Source: Azadirachta indica | Taxonomy: Eukaryota > Streptophyta > Magnoliopsida > Sapindales > Meliaceae | Assembly (NCBI GenBank): GCA_022749755.1 | Contig: CM040448.1 | Location: 14,862,169 to 14,926,168 of the forward strand | DNA: 64,000 nt | Reading direction: 5' to 3' | Part shown: positions 11,643 to 24,212 of the stretch, in pieces | Layout of the letters: every line of letters starts with the position of its first letter | Numbering within the stretch: position 1 is the first letter of the stretch | Translations under genes and position numbers: made by a program | The notes under the pieces: generated by a model | Told to the model about the DNA's origin: nothing | What the model saw: only the letters and a program-made list of their open reading frames with translations | Databases searched by the model: none

Positions 11643-14600
11643 TTATGTTGTAATGAACTGGATTCTTGGCCATTGCAATCGCTGATTTGTTGTCACAATG
11701 CAGTGATTGTTCCTTGTTCTTGCTTCTTCCCATGTCTTTAAGTATTCTCCCCAACCATATAGCATATCATGTTGCCAATAAGCCTGAAACATATTCTGCT
11801 TCAGTTGAGGATTAAGCAGCAGTTTGTTGCTTTTTTGAACACCAAGAAAACACACTTGAACAAAGAGAAACTACAAAGCCATTTGTGCTTTTCATGTTAT
11901 CTAAATGGCCACCCCAATCACTATCACAAAAGCCTATTAACTTAAACTTTTATGTTCTTCTAAAATTTGATTTCGAACTTTATGGTATCTTGAATGTACC
12001 TAAACACTCTTTTTGCCACTCCAAGATGAATATGGATTGGGTTGTTCGTGAATCTTGACAACAAGCTTATAACCAACATTATATCTAGCCTTGTTACAAT
12101 ACGATAAAGCAAGTTTTCAACCAAACTTCTATAATGAGTTGCATCTAGTTTCTTTCCTCCACCTTCTTTTTTTAATTTTTCATTCACAACAAGTGGTGTA
12201 GCTACAACATTGCATCCAAACCTTCTTTACTTCTTCAAAATATTTTCTGCGCACTTCTTTTAAGGTATAAACACATGCCATCTTTATCTTGGTGAATTTT
12301 TATCCCAAGAAGGTATATCAACAACACCATGTCACTCATTTCCTATCTTTCCATTATTTCATTTTTAAAGTCATTTTTCACTTCTCATTATTACCCGTAA
12401 AAGTCAAGTCATCAACATGAATGGCAACAATGAGAATGTCTAGCATACCTTGCTTCTTTATATACAATGCTGGCTTACTTTTGCTCTTTATAAATCCTTT
12501 TTGATTGATGTAGGAATTAATTTGACTATACCAGGCTCTTGGAGCTTATTTGAGCCCATACAATGCTTTCTTGAATTTATAGACTTTGTCTTCTTCATTC
12601 TTAACTACAAATCTACCAACAAAAACATTTTCTTCTAATTCTCCATTCAAGAAAGCTAATTTCACATCAAGTTGGTACAAAAACCAATCTTTTTGTTCCA
12701 CCAAGGCAATGAGAGCTCTAATGGTGTCAAGTCTTGCTTGAAAATCAATACCGGCTTGCTGTAAATAGTCTTTAGTAATCAATCTTGCTTTGTATCTTCT
12801 GGTTTTAAAGCTATATAATCTATAACCTTTTGAATGTAAGTTATAGCCAACAAAGATGCACCTCTCACTTGTTTCATCAAGGTTCTTTCTATTTTTTTTG
12901 GAACTCGAGATAAAACACATAAACAAAAACTTTCAAGTGCCTAATAAAAGGCTTTTTTTTTTTATTCCAAGCTTTTAAAGAAGTTTTGTTGGTCAAAGCC
13001 TAGGTTGGTGCTCTATTTATCAAGTACATAGTTGTATGAACTAATTCAGACAAAAAATTCTTATGTAAAGCTTTTCTCATGTAACATGGATTTTACCATC
13101 TCCATCATGGTTTGATTTTTCCTCTTGATTACCCTATTTTGTTGTAGAGTATAACCCACTATAAGTTATCTATCTACACTTTCATCTTCACAAAACTTGT
13201 TAAATTGATTTAAGGTATATTCTTTACCTCTATCACTTCTCCAAACTTTGATGAAATAACCACTTTATTTTTTAATAAAACTCTTGAACTTTTTGAAGAT
13301 TGTGATTTGTTTTAAATTTTTGTCTCATGAAAAACACCCATGTCATCCTTGAATAATTATTAATAAAGAGAATGAAGTATTTATTACCTCTATTAGATAT
13401 GGTATTCATTAGTCTACAAACATCGATATGAACTACCTCAAGCATTCGCTTTACTTTCCATGTTACTCCTTTTGAAAAAGATTGTTTATGGTGCTTTCTA
13501 ACTGCATATCTCTCACATACTTCTTATTTTTCTTCTACTTTTGGAAGGCCATCTATCTTATTTTTATACTGTAGCAGCTTCAAACTCCCAAAATTTAGGT
13601 GCCCAAATCTTCTATGCTAAAGCCAAGACTCACCCATGGTTTTAGTCTTTAATGTAACATCCTTTGCATACTGAAATTTTAACATAAAGCTTCTATTTTC
13701 TATCTTTATATCAGCCATAATCAGCTTCTCATTTTGTTTATCAAAAATCACGCAACCATTTCTTTCAAATTTCCAAAAATAGGTATTTTCTAGAAGTTGG
13801 CCAACACTCAATAAATTTTGTTTGAAGTCTGGTACTAACAACATAATTGAAATGTATCTAACTTCTCTCTTGGTTTGAGCTCTAATTGTGCCTTTGCCTT
13901 TGGCTTACACAAGAACACCATTTCCCATCTTCACTTATGAGCTAACAAAAGTATCCATTTTGCAAAAAATGCTCTCCTTTCTGGTCATATAATTTGTACA
14001 ACTACTGTGAAGAAGCCAAACTTCATTTCCTTATTTTAATGTACTTTGACATGTATAAAACAAGTTTGCTTCATCATCTTTCTCTTCTCCCAACTTGCTT
14101 GTTGAGTATTCTTGAATCTTCAATGTCTTTTTAGGTGCCTAAACTTCTTGCAATTATGGCATTGAGGTTTTCTCTTAAACCAATAATTTTCTTCAACAGG
14201 GCTACTCCTTTTACAAATTCCACGCTTTTGAAAATTTCCTTTGTCTCCCAGATTTCCATTAACACTTCTTCTACCTCTTCCTCTAAAATTCCAGCCTCTT
14301 CCTCTTCCTCTTCCTCTTCCTCTTGCTTGCTTTTCACCTCTAGATGACTCTCCTCTAACTTGGACATAAGTTTTAGATCCTGCATTAAGCCTAAATTGAA
14401 GGCATTGTCAGAGACTTTTTTGAACACCGTATCAATTTACGCCTAAATAATTTTAGTGAACCCATGGAATCTTGCAATGTTAAAGTATCTAAATCTTTAG
14501 AGTCTTTAATAACTGACAAAATGGGATAAAATTTTTCCACCATTAACCGCAAAACCTTCTCAATCAATTTTTTATTTTTAATTTTTCACCATAAATCTTC

Positions 14601-14975
14601 ATTTGATTCACTAACTCGGTATACCTATTACAAAATTCTTGCATTGTTTCATTTTCTTTCATTCTCACACGTTTTTTTTTAAATCTTTTCTAGGATTTTA
14701 AAGCTTAAAAGCTCTTACCTTCACAATCCTTTTGAATCCTCTAATAGAATTTTCCAAGCTTCCTTTGCTTTTGTTGTTGTTCTAAAGATTCTTGGGAATA
14801 CATTGTTGGAAATTCCTTGCTGAATTTTGCTAAGAGCATTTGCATGCCGTTCCTTCTTTAAATTTCTTTGTTCTTGTTCTGTAAAAGTAGATGTAAATCC
14901 GGGTTCAATAAATTTGGTTTTCATTAGATCGCAAAGATCTAATGAAATAAGAGTGTTTTCATTTTCACACACCAA
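11643..14975 (-). pseudogene. Copia-1 gag-pol remnants
   Basis: Fragments occur in retroelement order from right to left. They are a gag N-terminal region (14975-14721), a gag tail with an acidic low-complexity run (14427-14131), a GAG-pre-integrase segment with LVPDFKQNLLSVGQLL (13844-13617), a reverse-transcriptase segment with YQLDVKLAFLNGELEE and KALYGLK (12926-12546), an RT/RNase H linker (12187-11960) and an RNase H fragment (11855-11643). Stops and shifts separate them, and no YVDD motif survives. It cannot encode an active polyprotein. Confidence 0.85.
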
Positions 14976-15114
14976 AAATCAAAATTTCTCCATAAAAAAT
15001 TGAAACATAAGATTGCTGAATCCTGGGGTTTGAAGAGCTTGTGCTAGCTATTTTGTTTTTGGCTTAAATCTTCACTTTCTTTGCTTTCCACAACCTTGTT
15101 CTGATACTAAAAGA

Positions 15115-15510
15115 TGTTGGCTGTAATCTCAGCAAAATACCTCGATTTTATCTTGTTAACAACTCAAACTAATCACTCAAACATATGAATTAAAGAAGGA
15201 GAAGTTGCAGCAACCAAAATAATGCAGAAAATAAAAATTTGAAGCATAAATAGAGGAAAAAAATAATTTTCGGAACACCAAATTGCAAAAGCTTTCTGAT
15301 AAATTTGAGCACTCTAAATTATGTTTTTCACCATAAATACACTTTATATACTTTTTACAAGAGACTTACATGTGTCTCACATTCATTAGTGGGTTGGAAT
15401 CATGTTAAAATGTTTACAAAATACAAGATACATTATACTTTTTGCGTGAATAGCATCTCATAAATAGTTATGTGAACAGTACTTAGAAACTCAACACATT
15501 AACATTAACA
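15115..15510 (-). repeat. Copia-1 right (5') LTR
   Basis: This 396-bp LTR runs from TGTTGG to TTAACA and has short terminal inverted complementarity. It directly abuts duplication-copy-B flanking DNA (agtatgtctatataatt) that also occurs at about 4733. It is the more complete of the two LTRs. Confidence 0.85.
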
Positions 15511-16306
15511 AGTATGTCTATATAATTTGACAATATATATATATATATATATAAAGCATGATTAGATGTTATAACACATTACTAATATAATTAGTAATGA
15601 TTTGCCACAAGTCTTGTATAATTATCAAAAGATGGGATACTAGGTATTTTAAATAATTATTATAAGTTTTATTTAAAGTGGGAACATGTCTTTTATCAAT
15701 TAGATAATAAATTTTACAATTTATAAAATGACTGCTTATCGATTTCAATATCCATTTAATGAAAGTTATATTATTACTTAGATAAAATTTAGAAACAACC
15801 TAATATTATGTCATCTTTATTAAATCTTTAAAAGCACTTACCTTCTTTGTAGTTTTCTATTGACATTTCACCACCTCTTTTACAAAGAGAATAAGAAAAC
15901 TTGTTATGTGTCATTTTAATTTGCCCTATAGGGTAGGACCAACAACCTTTTTTTTTTCTTACACAAAATATTACATTAATTATAAACTGTTGGATATAAG
16001 TACATCAAACAGTTGAAATTACATCTAACCATATAATTAATACATAATTAATGCATCCCTAATTAATGCATATGTCAATAAGTAATATATAATTAATGCA
16101 TCTATAATTAATGCATATGTCAGATGCAATCTTAACTGTTAGCTGTGCTTATATTTAACGATTTACAATTGATGTAAGATTTTGTGTAAAAAGAAAAGAG
16201 CTGTTGATCCTACCCTTATATATACATATATGCGTGTGTATGTACGTATATTTGAAAGAGACCAATAGAAACAATATTCAATATTTTTACTAATAAAATT
16301 CTATTC
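15511..16306. other. Upstream region of PMEI-B
   Basis: This starts with the (TA)n-containing segment shared with 4733-4790, then has about 740 bp with no counterpart in copy A. It includes short repeats of ttaatgcat at about 16035-16110. It probably represents the ancestral promoter region that copy A has lost by deletion. Confidence 0.55.
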
Positions 16307-16515
16307 ATGGGTAACATTTCTCTTACTTATCTCCTCCATTGCCTTCTCTTCTTCTTCCTACTCCTCACTCATAATCTCATTCAAGGAGATGAAAAACTAA
16401 TTGAACAAAATATCAAGACACAGAAATACCAACATTATGCATTCAGTGCATAAAATTTGACCTCGAAGGAGAAAAGCCAACGCAACTACAATTATTGCAA
16501 GCATCGTTTATTGAC
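16307..16515 (+). pseudogene. PMEI / invertase-inhibitor-like pseudogene, 5' part (PMEI-B)
   Basis: The start ATG at 16307 opens MGNISLTYLLHCLLFFFLLL, a classic signal peptide, followed by a short charged stretch. The frame stops at TAA 16451-16453. Similarity to PMEI-A continues across it in another frame: TLCIQCIKSDPEGE in A corresponds to an LCIQCIKFDLEGE-like stretch here. Homology ends near 16515, in a sequence matching gcaagcatcgt of PMEI-A, so the C-terminal half of the domain is absent. The signal peptide agrees with an apoplastic inhibitor ancestor. It is convergent with the sugar-transporter pseudogene just downstream. Confidence 0.75.
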
Positions 16516-16857
16516 GTTGTGCTAGTAGCTTCTGTTATATGGAATTCATATGACAGAATTCTATATTGGAACATACATGATATATTCATTCATATTAGTA
16601 TCACGCTTCTAATTTTTACTATCAGAATAGTCATATAATTCATATTTCTAGAATAATATCGAATATATAGGCTTACAAAGGTAACTTAAATGTAAACAAA
16701 ATATTGTACTGATTATCACATCAAATTAAACAAGGAAATAAACCATAAAATGGAATCATAGTAAAATAGAAAAGATGATGATATTATTCTAACAAAATCA
16801 AGAAAATATCATGTTTGATTTTGCTAGATGAAATATCATTAACCTTCCCATTACACT

Positions 16858-19800
16858 TTACATACTAATTTGTTCACCCTCGTTCCCTACAATTCTCTTC
16901 CAAAACCAATGCTCTCTCCACACTTTATCCATCTGCTCAATTGGCACACTTTTAGTCTCTGGCAAAAGAAAATGCACAAATGCAGTCATCACTGCCACCC
17001 ATCGCCCAAAAAAGAAGAAAGCCCCTGAATTCAAATTGCAAACCTTCTCTATAATTGTTTCTCTAACAACCAAAATGAACAGAAAGTTCAATGCAGCTGC
17101 AAGGCTTTGCCCTGCTGATCTCATCTCCAGTGGGAAAATCTCAGTTGGAACTAGCCATCCCAATTGCCCCGAAGACAATCCAAACCCCGCAACATATATG
17201 CATATCAAAACTGCAACTATATGAGCATAGCTTTTGCTCCATTGACCATCGTCAACAGCCTCGGCTGCCATGATTCCTCCCACCATTATTTAACATAGTA
17301 ACATCTGTATTCCTCCGACTAAAAACAACACTTTCCTGCCAACTTTATCGACCATAAGCATCGATATGAATGTTGATGCTGTTCCTGCAACAACTATCAC
17401 AACTGCAAACATGCATGAAGGCTTTACATCTAGACCAGTTTCCTTGAAGAGACGTGGAGCATATAATACAGTGACACTCATTTCTGTAACGTGTCGGAAA
17501 AATGATATGGCTATTGTCATTACTGGTTGAGTCCCGTATTTTCTTTGTCCGATTTTCTTGTATGGGTTGTTAAGGGTTTCTGAAATGGAGCTTGCTCTGA
17601 TGAGATCTTCGAGTTCTGCTTTGACATCAGTGGTTCCTCGCACGCGTTGCAGTGTCCGCTCAGCCTTCTGGTGATCATCAGGGTGGCGTTGGCTAAGGCT
17701 GTTGGGTATTTCACGATGGAAAAGTGCTCCAAGGGATAGCATTGAATCAGGGACTGCGGACATTGCAAATGATATGCTCCAAGCCCCGTCGTCATTGATC
17801 TGTTCAGTGCCGTAGTTAATAAGTCTACCTGATAGAGTGCCAATTCCAATACTGAACTCGAAGGCATTAGTTGCTCCTCTCTGTATCTTGGTGGTGCCAT
17901 TTCTGAGAGAGATAATGGAACTGCCTGCAAATCAAACGCAGAATATCATGATTAGGTGGTTATGTATAGTACTGTAAACTTATGATAATACATGTTCTGA
18001 AAGATCACTTACTTGATAGGCAAAAACCAAACCCCCAACACCGATCAACGCACGGCCAACTATGATCATGTCGAAATTAGTTGCACCACCGCTGACGCAT
18101 CCACCAGCGAGGAACTCAGCACCGCTGGCCAAGATGGTTGGTTTGCGGCCAAAAGCACTGATGAGGAAGGCGGCAAGGAGGGAAGCACAGAAGCCAGCAA
18201 TATAGAGAGTAGAATTGAGGGTGTTTAATATTTGGCTATCATAATCGCCGTAATCGCTGTTATCCATCTCTTTGCTGAAGAATTTCTCTGAAAATTGCTT
18301 CATAGATGTCACTCCACCTTCAAATTAAATGGTAATTGTCACTTTTTCAATGAACATATCATATTATAAAATTATATTTAAATTTAAATGTAATTAGCTA
18401 GTATTAATTTTATTAATTGTTGTTTACGAGAATTTCGAATTATTGTGTAATTGGTAAACTTCACCCCAAACAGCTACAAACAACTAATATGCGGATGTTC
18501 TTATTTTACCGCAATTTTCTCTCAATTTTTTTTCTAACTTTTTCACCAAAATTTACTTCAACAATTCTGTATTTACATAATTTTGTCTATAAAATTTGGG
18601 AAAAAGGCTTATATTTTTAAAATTTGACCTCTTGAACTGATTAGTCACAATAATTTCAAAAATATTCATGAAAATCTTAGTCTATTTTAAAATGAGGAAC
18701 ATAAGCTTATTTAATTGTAATTATCTAAAAAAACACTCTTAGTTAAAACTATATATAAGAATGATGGATATTATTCTACAGCATATTGATAATTAAATAG
18801 TTATGCATATAGTATAAGTAAAATATAAATTTATTTATTTTACAATATATTAATAATCCAACGTTAATTATAAATTAGAAATTAAATATTTATTAATAAG
18901 ATTATTAATAAAATATAAATTTATAAATAAAATATTTTATTGTTATATTATAATCTACATAAAATATATTTATATACAGCCAAAATATATATAACAAAAT
19001 AAAAATAAAATATATTATTTATAAAATAAATAAAGTTATAATATATTAATAAATATTATAATATCAATGTGCTATAAAATAATATTATTATTTAGTTTAT
19101 TAATGAATTTTACATAAAAGTTTAATAGTTATTTTTTATAAATAACTATTATTATATAGGATATACTTGTCATTTTAAAATAAATTAGGTTTTTTATGTG
19201 TATTCTTGAAATCATTAGAATTAATCAGTCTGTTAGACCAAACTTTAGAAATTTATAAGTCTTTTTACCTATAAAAGTTATGTGAAATTTATTTATTAAT
19301 AATAGATAATTTATAATTGATAAAAACATTGTCATCCCTAAATTTTGTTAAAATAATAAATAACAATATATTTGTTCAATTTTAACAATTTTAATTTTGG
19401 TAGGGAGTTTTTCAAAAATTTTTAAAATAAAAGTGGCAAACGAGTTCAGTCAACATGACAGTGTTGTTAGTTTATATGAGTTGGGTCAAACTCACAATTT
19501 AAACACAAAAGCTCAAACAGCACAACAAATGGGTTGATAAGAAAGTAAGAATAATTAACTAAAATGTTTTAAAAATTAAAAAGCTAATAATGCACATAAT
19601 AATAAGAACTCTATAAAAATCAAATTTAGTCATATTTTGATAATTTTAGTTAATCAAAATCCTTTTTAAAATATTTACAAGTTTTAAAACAAGAAAAACC
19701 TAAAGTCAATGTGACACAATATGAATTTAAAGAGTATGAGTTTGACCGAACTAATTTATTAAAAATTAATTATAACATAAAATTAGGAATGGACTTTAGT

Positions 19801-20450
19801 TTCATAAACCTGATAAGTATGACATGACACATTTGTCATCTCAACTGAAAAACAACTAAAATTAATGATGTACTAAAATTACTAAAATATGTCCTAAATC
19901 ATGATTTTTTAAAAAAGTATAGTGATCAAAAGAGTTATTATCATATATATATATATATATATATAACAAACTTTTATTTATTTATTGTTTTTACATTTCC
20001 ACGTACCCACCTAAACCCCATTCTACACCACATATGAATTGAAATTAAAAAATAATTCACCCTTTTTGATCAAACATTCCTAATTTGTGTTTGCTAATTA
20101 ATTGCTACTTTTATGATGAAATTAATGAAGCTGCATTATTTTCTCCTAATTTAGATATATAAAAACATGTAAATAAATCTGACATATTATATTATGCAAA
20201 TTAGCCAAGAAAACAGTCAATTAATGAATCACAAAACCATGTAGCTAACAGAAGAGAATTGAAGTGAGATGATGAAAAAATATTAATTGTAGAAGGAATT
20301 AGGAAACTAAATTATATTAGAGATCACATATCTAGAAGTAAAACCTCCCATACAGGCCATCATACAAGACGACACAACAAATGAAGTCACCTTCCCTCTG
20401 TAATATTCCCATCTTACTCCACTCCCAATCTCCATCCCTGGTGCGGCCAT
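16858..20450 (-). pseudogene. STP/HEX6-type hexose-H+ symporter pseudogene
   Basis: This is a three-exon remnant of the sugar transport protein family, plasma-membrane major-facilitator proteins with 12 TM helices. Exon 1 (20450 to about 20328) encodes the N-terminus with SSCMMACMGG of TM1. Exon 2 (18317-18013) starts GGVTSM and contains AFGRKPTILASGAEF and IIVGRALIGVG; its donor is CAA/GTAAGT. Exon 3 (17924-16858) holds AVPLSLSEMAPPRYR, RVRGTTDVKAELEDLI, VDKVGRKVLFLVGG, GWLVPTEIFPLEMRSAGQS and HFLLPETKSVPIEQMDKVW. Breaks are a 2-nt insertion (gag/gag) near 17885, a TAA between MLLC and IMVGG near 17290 where Gln is expected, loss of the usual GIN after QVT-like HVTE, and a degraded exon 1 donor. 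Intron 1 is about 2 kb and carries a transposon relic. It is clearly STP-derived and non-functional. Confidence 0.88.
18600..19285. mobile_element. Old inverted-repeat element in STP intron 1, related to the 8956-10602 element
   Basis: The left part (gattagtcacaataatttc, then ttagtctattttaaaatgagg) is the imperfect inverted complement of the right part (aaataaattaggttttttat, then a segment with gaaatcattagaattaatc). Both resemble the TIR interior of the element at 8956-10602, for example the motif actttagaaa near the right end. Outer ends and target duplication are not visible. There is no coding capacity. Confidence 0.5.
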
Positions 20451-20457
20451 GGCTGCT

Positions 20458-20480
20458 GCTTGCTTGCTTGCTTGCTTGCT
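20458..20480. repeat. (GCTT)n microsatellite
   Basis: About five and a half tetranucleotide units lie just upstream (minus-strand sense) of the STP exon 1 ATG, within its presumed 5' UTR. Confidence 0.9.
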
Positions 20481-20580
20481 TCTCAACTCTACCACACAGA
20501 ACCAAACAACAGAGAACACAGAGAAAGAAAAGAGAAGAGAAAACTTGGAAATAATAATAATAAGCATGCCTCACTTGACT

Positions 20581-21559
20581 TCGATTGTATCTATATATAT
20601 AAATAGAAAAAACTTAGTGCTTGTATGGTTTAGTTTTCTCATTAGTTAAAAGGGTCTTTTTTACGATAAAAGTCTTTTTCAAACTTTTGGGTATTATTTG
20701 ATTGACATTAAAAAAAAATTTTAAGAATTAAAAAAAGTACTTTTTTTTTAGTGGTCAAAGTTTAAAATTTAAATTTTTTATAGTAGAGCGTCCTTAACTT
20801 CTTTCAAAAGATAGAGTTGTTTAAAACATTCTTATTTTATTTTAAAAATTGATATTATTTCTTTAAAATAAAATAATAAATATTTGTATATTACAATAAT
20901 TATTTAAATTTTTTATAAAATTATTTGTGACAATCAAATTATTAATAAATTTTATTAAAAATTCTTATTACAAAAGCTTTATGAGTAAAAAATTTATTTA
21001 AAAAAATTCTATTTAAAAAATTATATTAAATAGACCCTTAGAGGTGTCCCTATTTTTGACTTAATTGTATTTGTTTTTTAAGCATTGGATACAGAAGTTC
21101 TTAGGGAGAGGTAAATGGTGTTGACTGTTAGAATTGCAGAGTCTGTTTACGATAAACTAAGCTGTTTCATTTGTTTTAATTAAATAGTACTTACAATTGA
21201 TCCAATAATATTATGCGTAATTCAATGTGTTTTGTTAACTATAAATTGTTATTATTATGTTTTCATTTAACTATGAAAGAATAAGAATTAAATTATTTGA
21301 TACCATTAACTTTTGATGGTAACTGCTCATTTTTTTCAGTTGTATTTAATATTAATATATAATCCCATTGTGTAGTTTTCAAATCACTACACTTAAATCT
21401 CGAACCTACTATTAACATAGTTTTATTACATTTTATTAATTTCATTTTCAACTATAAATTAACTTATAAGACATTGACTTAAATTAATTTATTACATTTT
21501 ATTAGTTTCATTTTCAACTATAAATCAACAGACAAGACATTGACTTAAATCAATCATTT
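20581..21559. other. Non-coding DNA upstream of the STP pseudogene
   Basis: It is AT-rich. The motif ttcattttcaactataaat occurs twice, near 21440 and 21510, as part of a local 70-bp direct repeat (aagacattgacttaaat follows each). No gene is seen. Confidence 0.5.
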
Positions 21560-22160
21560 TATTACTCAAAGGGACCAATCAATTACTTTCCTTTGTAGTA
21601 GAAATTTTAACCATTATGAAATGTCATAATTGGATACAACATTTATATGTATATCTTTTTATGAGCTTATTATTTAAATTTTAGGTTTAGTTGGACTCTC
21701 AAATTTTACATTAAAATCTTATTTCAACGTGATACATTTTAAATTTTACATAGAACAAAATTGAGGTAAGAGTACATCCAATATATTATAATCAAATTAC
21801 TATTTTATTATTAATGTTAGTAATACGGATTCCTATAAAAATTTTGGTATATAAACTGATGTAATAATTGATATTTATATTATTATCACCTATTTTTTAT
21901 AAATTATTTTTTATTCTTTTTTTAAAAAAGTGTAGGATCATGTGATAACACAAACTTATGTAACTTTTTGAAGATCTTTTGACATATATATATATATATA
22001 TATATACTTAGGTCAAAATTTATTTTTTTTTTTAACAAATTTTTATTTTAGGAACTTTTATGAAATCATTGAAAAAAAAAGGGAACCTTATTGTGTAATT
22101 CATAGAATTGTTAGCTATGATTTGGTTTTAACAAAAATAAGGACTTGTTTGATATCCATG
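21560..22160 (+). repeat. Old dispersed direct repeat, unit 1
   Basis: This is similar to 22225-22570 and to 24700-25393. Shared landmarks are tttcctttgtagtagaaattt, a segment ending in aaattttacatagaa, then aatatattataatcaaattac, and gtcaaaatttatttttt. The copies are diverged and cover different parts of the unit. No coding function is seen. A (TA)n run lies at about 21984-22005. Confidence 0.65.
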
Positions 22161-22199
22161 CCAGAATACATATCGTCCAACGCGTAATAATGATACATT

Positions 22200-22570
22200 A
22201 TTCCTTTTATTACCACAAAATCCAATGAGACCAATCAAATGCTTTCCTTTGTAATAGAAATTTGAACCGATAAATCAATAAACAAGACATTGACTTAAAT
22301 ATACATTTGATAAAAATCTCCATTAGTAAGCAGAATCCTTTACTTTCCTTTGCAATCGTATTTTAATTATGAGATTAACGATAATATTTATGTGCATCTT
22401 CTTTTGGGTTTATTGTTTTAAATTTTACATTACATACTTGGATTCTGAAGTTTTACATTAAAATCTTAGCTTTAACTTGATGCATTTTAAATTTTACATA
22501 GAACAAAAGGGATGTAACAAAATATCCAATATATTGTAGCCAAATTACTTTTTTATTAGTAATATTAGTT
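22200..22570 (+). repeat. Old dispersed direct repeat, unit 2
   Basis: It contains the segments gaccaatcaaatgctttcc, gacattgacttaaat, attttacatagaacaaa and ccaatatattgtagccaaat. These match unit 1 at about 21570-21800 and unit 3 at about 24960-25260. The hAT-like element begins about 95 bp downstream. Confidence 0.6.
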
Positions 22571-22665
22571 GTTATGGGGTAAAACCAAATTGGACACATA
22601 GGAGTATGCAAGTTCACAAGATGTCAGTCGGCACCCTTTGAAACGATTCATTCGTGACAAAATTA

Positions 22666-24212
22666 TAGAGGTGGCAAGACAGGCAGGTTGCCCCGAGCAC
22701 AGCACAACTCAACCCTTGTGAATAGTTGTCGATGTGGCCCGACATTGTTCACGAGCTGGGCCGAGAAAAAAGGCCCATGAGCTGTACCATATTGTGCTAT
22801 TTATAGTAACCGTGTCGTGTTGGATGTATTATTACTGTTCACAGGTTGGGCTATGTTGGGCCACTATATTATCTAGACTACTATTCAGCCATAAACAGTA
22901 ACAATGGCGTACTCAATAGTAGTTACTGTTTATCATTAATAAAAAAATTGATTTTAAATAATAAAACAGAGCTTATAAAATTATTAAAATAAAATTTGAT
23001 ACAAATTTAATTACTTATGTAGTTTTAGATAATAAAAGCTACATAAAATTTTAAATTTAAATCTAAAAATGTAAAATTTTATATGAATAAAATATAAAAT
23101 TTTAATTTTATGCCTATATTAAATTTATATAGCAATTATATTATAATTTTGTTCAATTTCAATTTCAATCTATGTAAAATAAAAAGACTGGCAAGATTTT
23201 TCTTTTGTAAGTTTATAGTTTGTAATATTTATTTGTATTGTTAAATGTAATTTGTTATTTAGAAATAAAATGAAATGAAGTAAAAAGATTAAATGTAAAA
23301 AATTTGTACTTTGTAATTTGTAATATTGAAAAATAATAAAAAATGTCTCCACTACTTCCATTAATTAGTTATTTAGTTATAAAAAAAATTAAAGAATTAA
23401 TACAATTTACATAAATTTTAAATTGCTCAAATTTAAATCGAAAAAATAAAACATGTGAATTCTGAAAGGATAAAACATAAAATTTTAATTTTGACTGTTA
23501 TAAGCATATAGAATTTGCATAAACTTTTAAGAAAATTGTAAAATGACAATTGATTATTGCTTTGAAATTATTTTATAACTTTGTACATAACATTTTGTTT
23601 AGAAAAATAAGAGTATAATAAATTGATGATTATTAATATCTTTATATTATATTAGTCATAACTAAGTATGATTGATAATTGTATTATGTGTTCATAATTT
23701 TATATGAATGATTATTTAAAATATTTAATTATATTACGATCAAAATGTAATTAAGTTTCATATTTTATTATAAATTATAATTATTCATTCAAAATTTTAA
23801 TTTAATAATAAACAATAAATATCCTAAACTTATTATTTATTAAATACATTATGATTTTAAACTTGTTCAATTTTTTTTTTTAATTTAACAAATTATTTAT
23901 TATTCAACAAATGTTTATTGATTTAAATTAATTTTCAATTTTTAAAATATAAAAAAATTATATTAATGATAGTAATTTACTATTAATATTGGATCACTAT
24001 TCATGTCCATGTTCAAGCTTAACACTATTCACGGGCGGCTTATGTAGGCTTATGGGCTATGCTGGACTTGCCTTTCAATAGGTTGGGCTAGTGCGGCACA
24101 TGCTAGGTATATTGATTTTACTGTGCGGACTGTATTGGCTCGACAAGAGAGACTACGTGTGCTTAAATTTCGTGGGCCGTGTCAGGCTAACACGGCCCAT
24201 TTGCCATCTCCA
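22666..24212. mobile_element. hAT-like non-autonomous DNA transposon
   Basis: The left end is tagaggtggcaa and the right end is the imperfect inverted complement ttgccatctcca. Both sub-terminal regions are GC-rich with many ggcc, gggcc and cacgg motifs, unlike the AT-rich core. Flanks caaaatta and taaaatcc share AAAAT, a possible decayed 8-bp target duplication. This terminus and structure are typical of plant hAT derivatives. The core has no transposase frame. Confidence 0.7.

Larger units (their letters stand above)
10739..15510 (-). mobile_element. Degenerate Ty1/copia retrotransposon (copia-1)
   Basis: Two related LTRs bracket gag-pol remnants read on the minus strand. On the plus strand the right LTR starts TGTTGG at 15115 and ends TTAACA at 15510. 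Next to it, on the minus strand, lies a primer-binding site resembling initiator Met-tRNA (AGTATCAGAAC, near 15099-15109). The left LTR ends near 11451, beside a purine tract (aaaaggggagaat on the minus strand) that serves as polypurine tract. The left LTR lacks about its first 100 bp and carries a 414-bp insertion, so the two ends have had different histories. It sits inside duplication copy B. Confidence 0.85.

Noticed and set aside
12450..12638. Plus-strand frame within copia-1, and similar antisense frames in copia-3 (35963-36467) and copia-4 (60052-60349)
   Set aside because: They are opposite-strand shadows of retroelement coding sequence.
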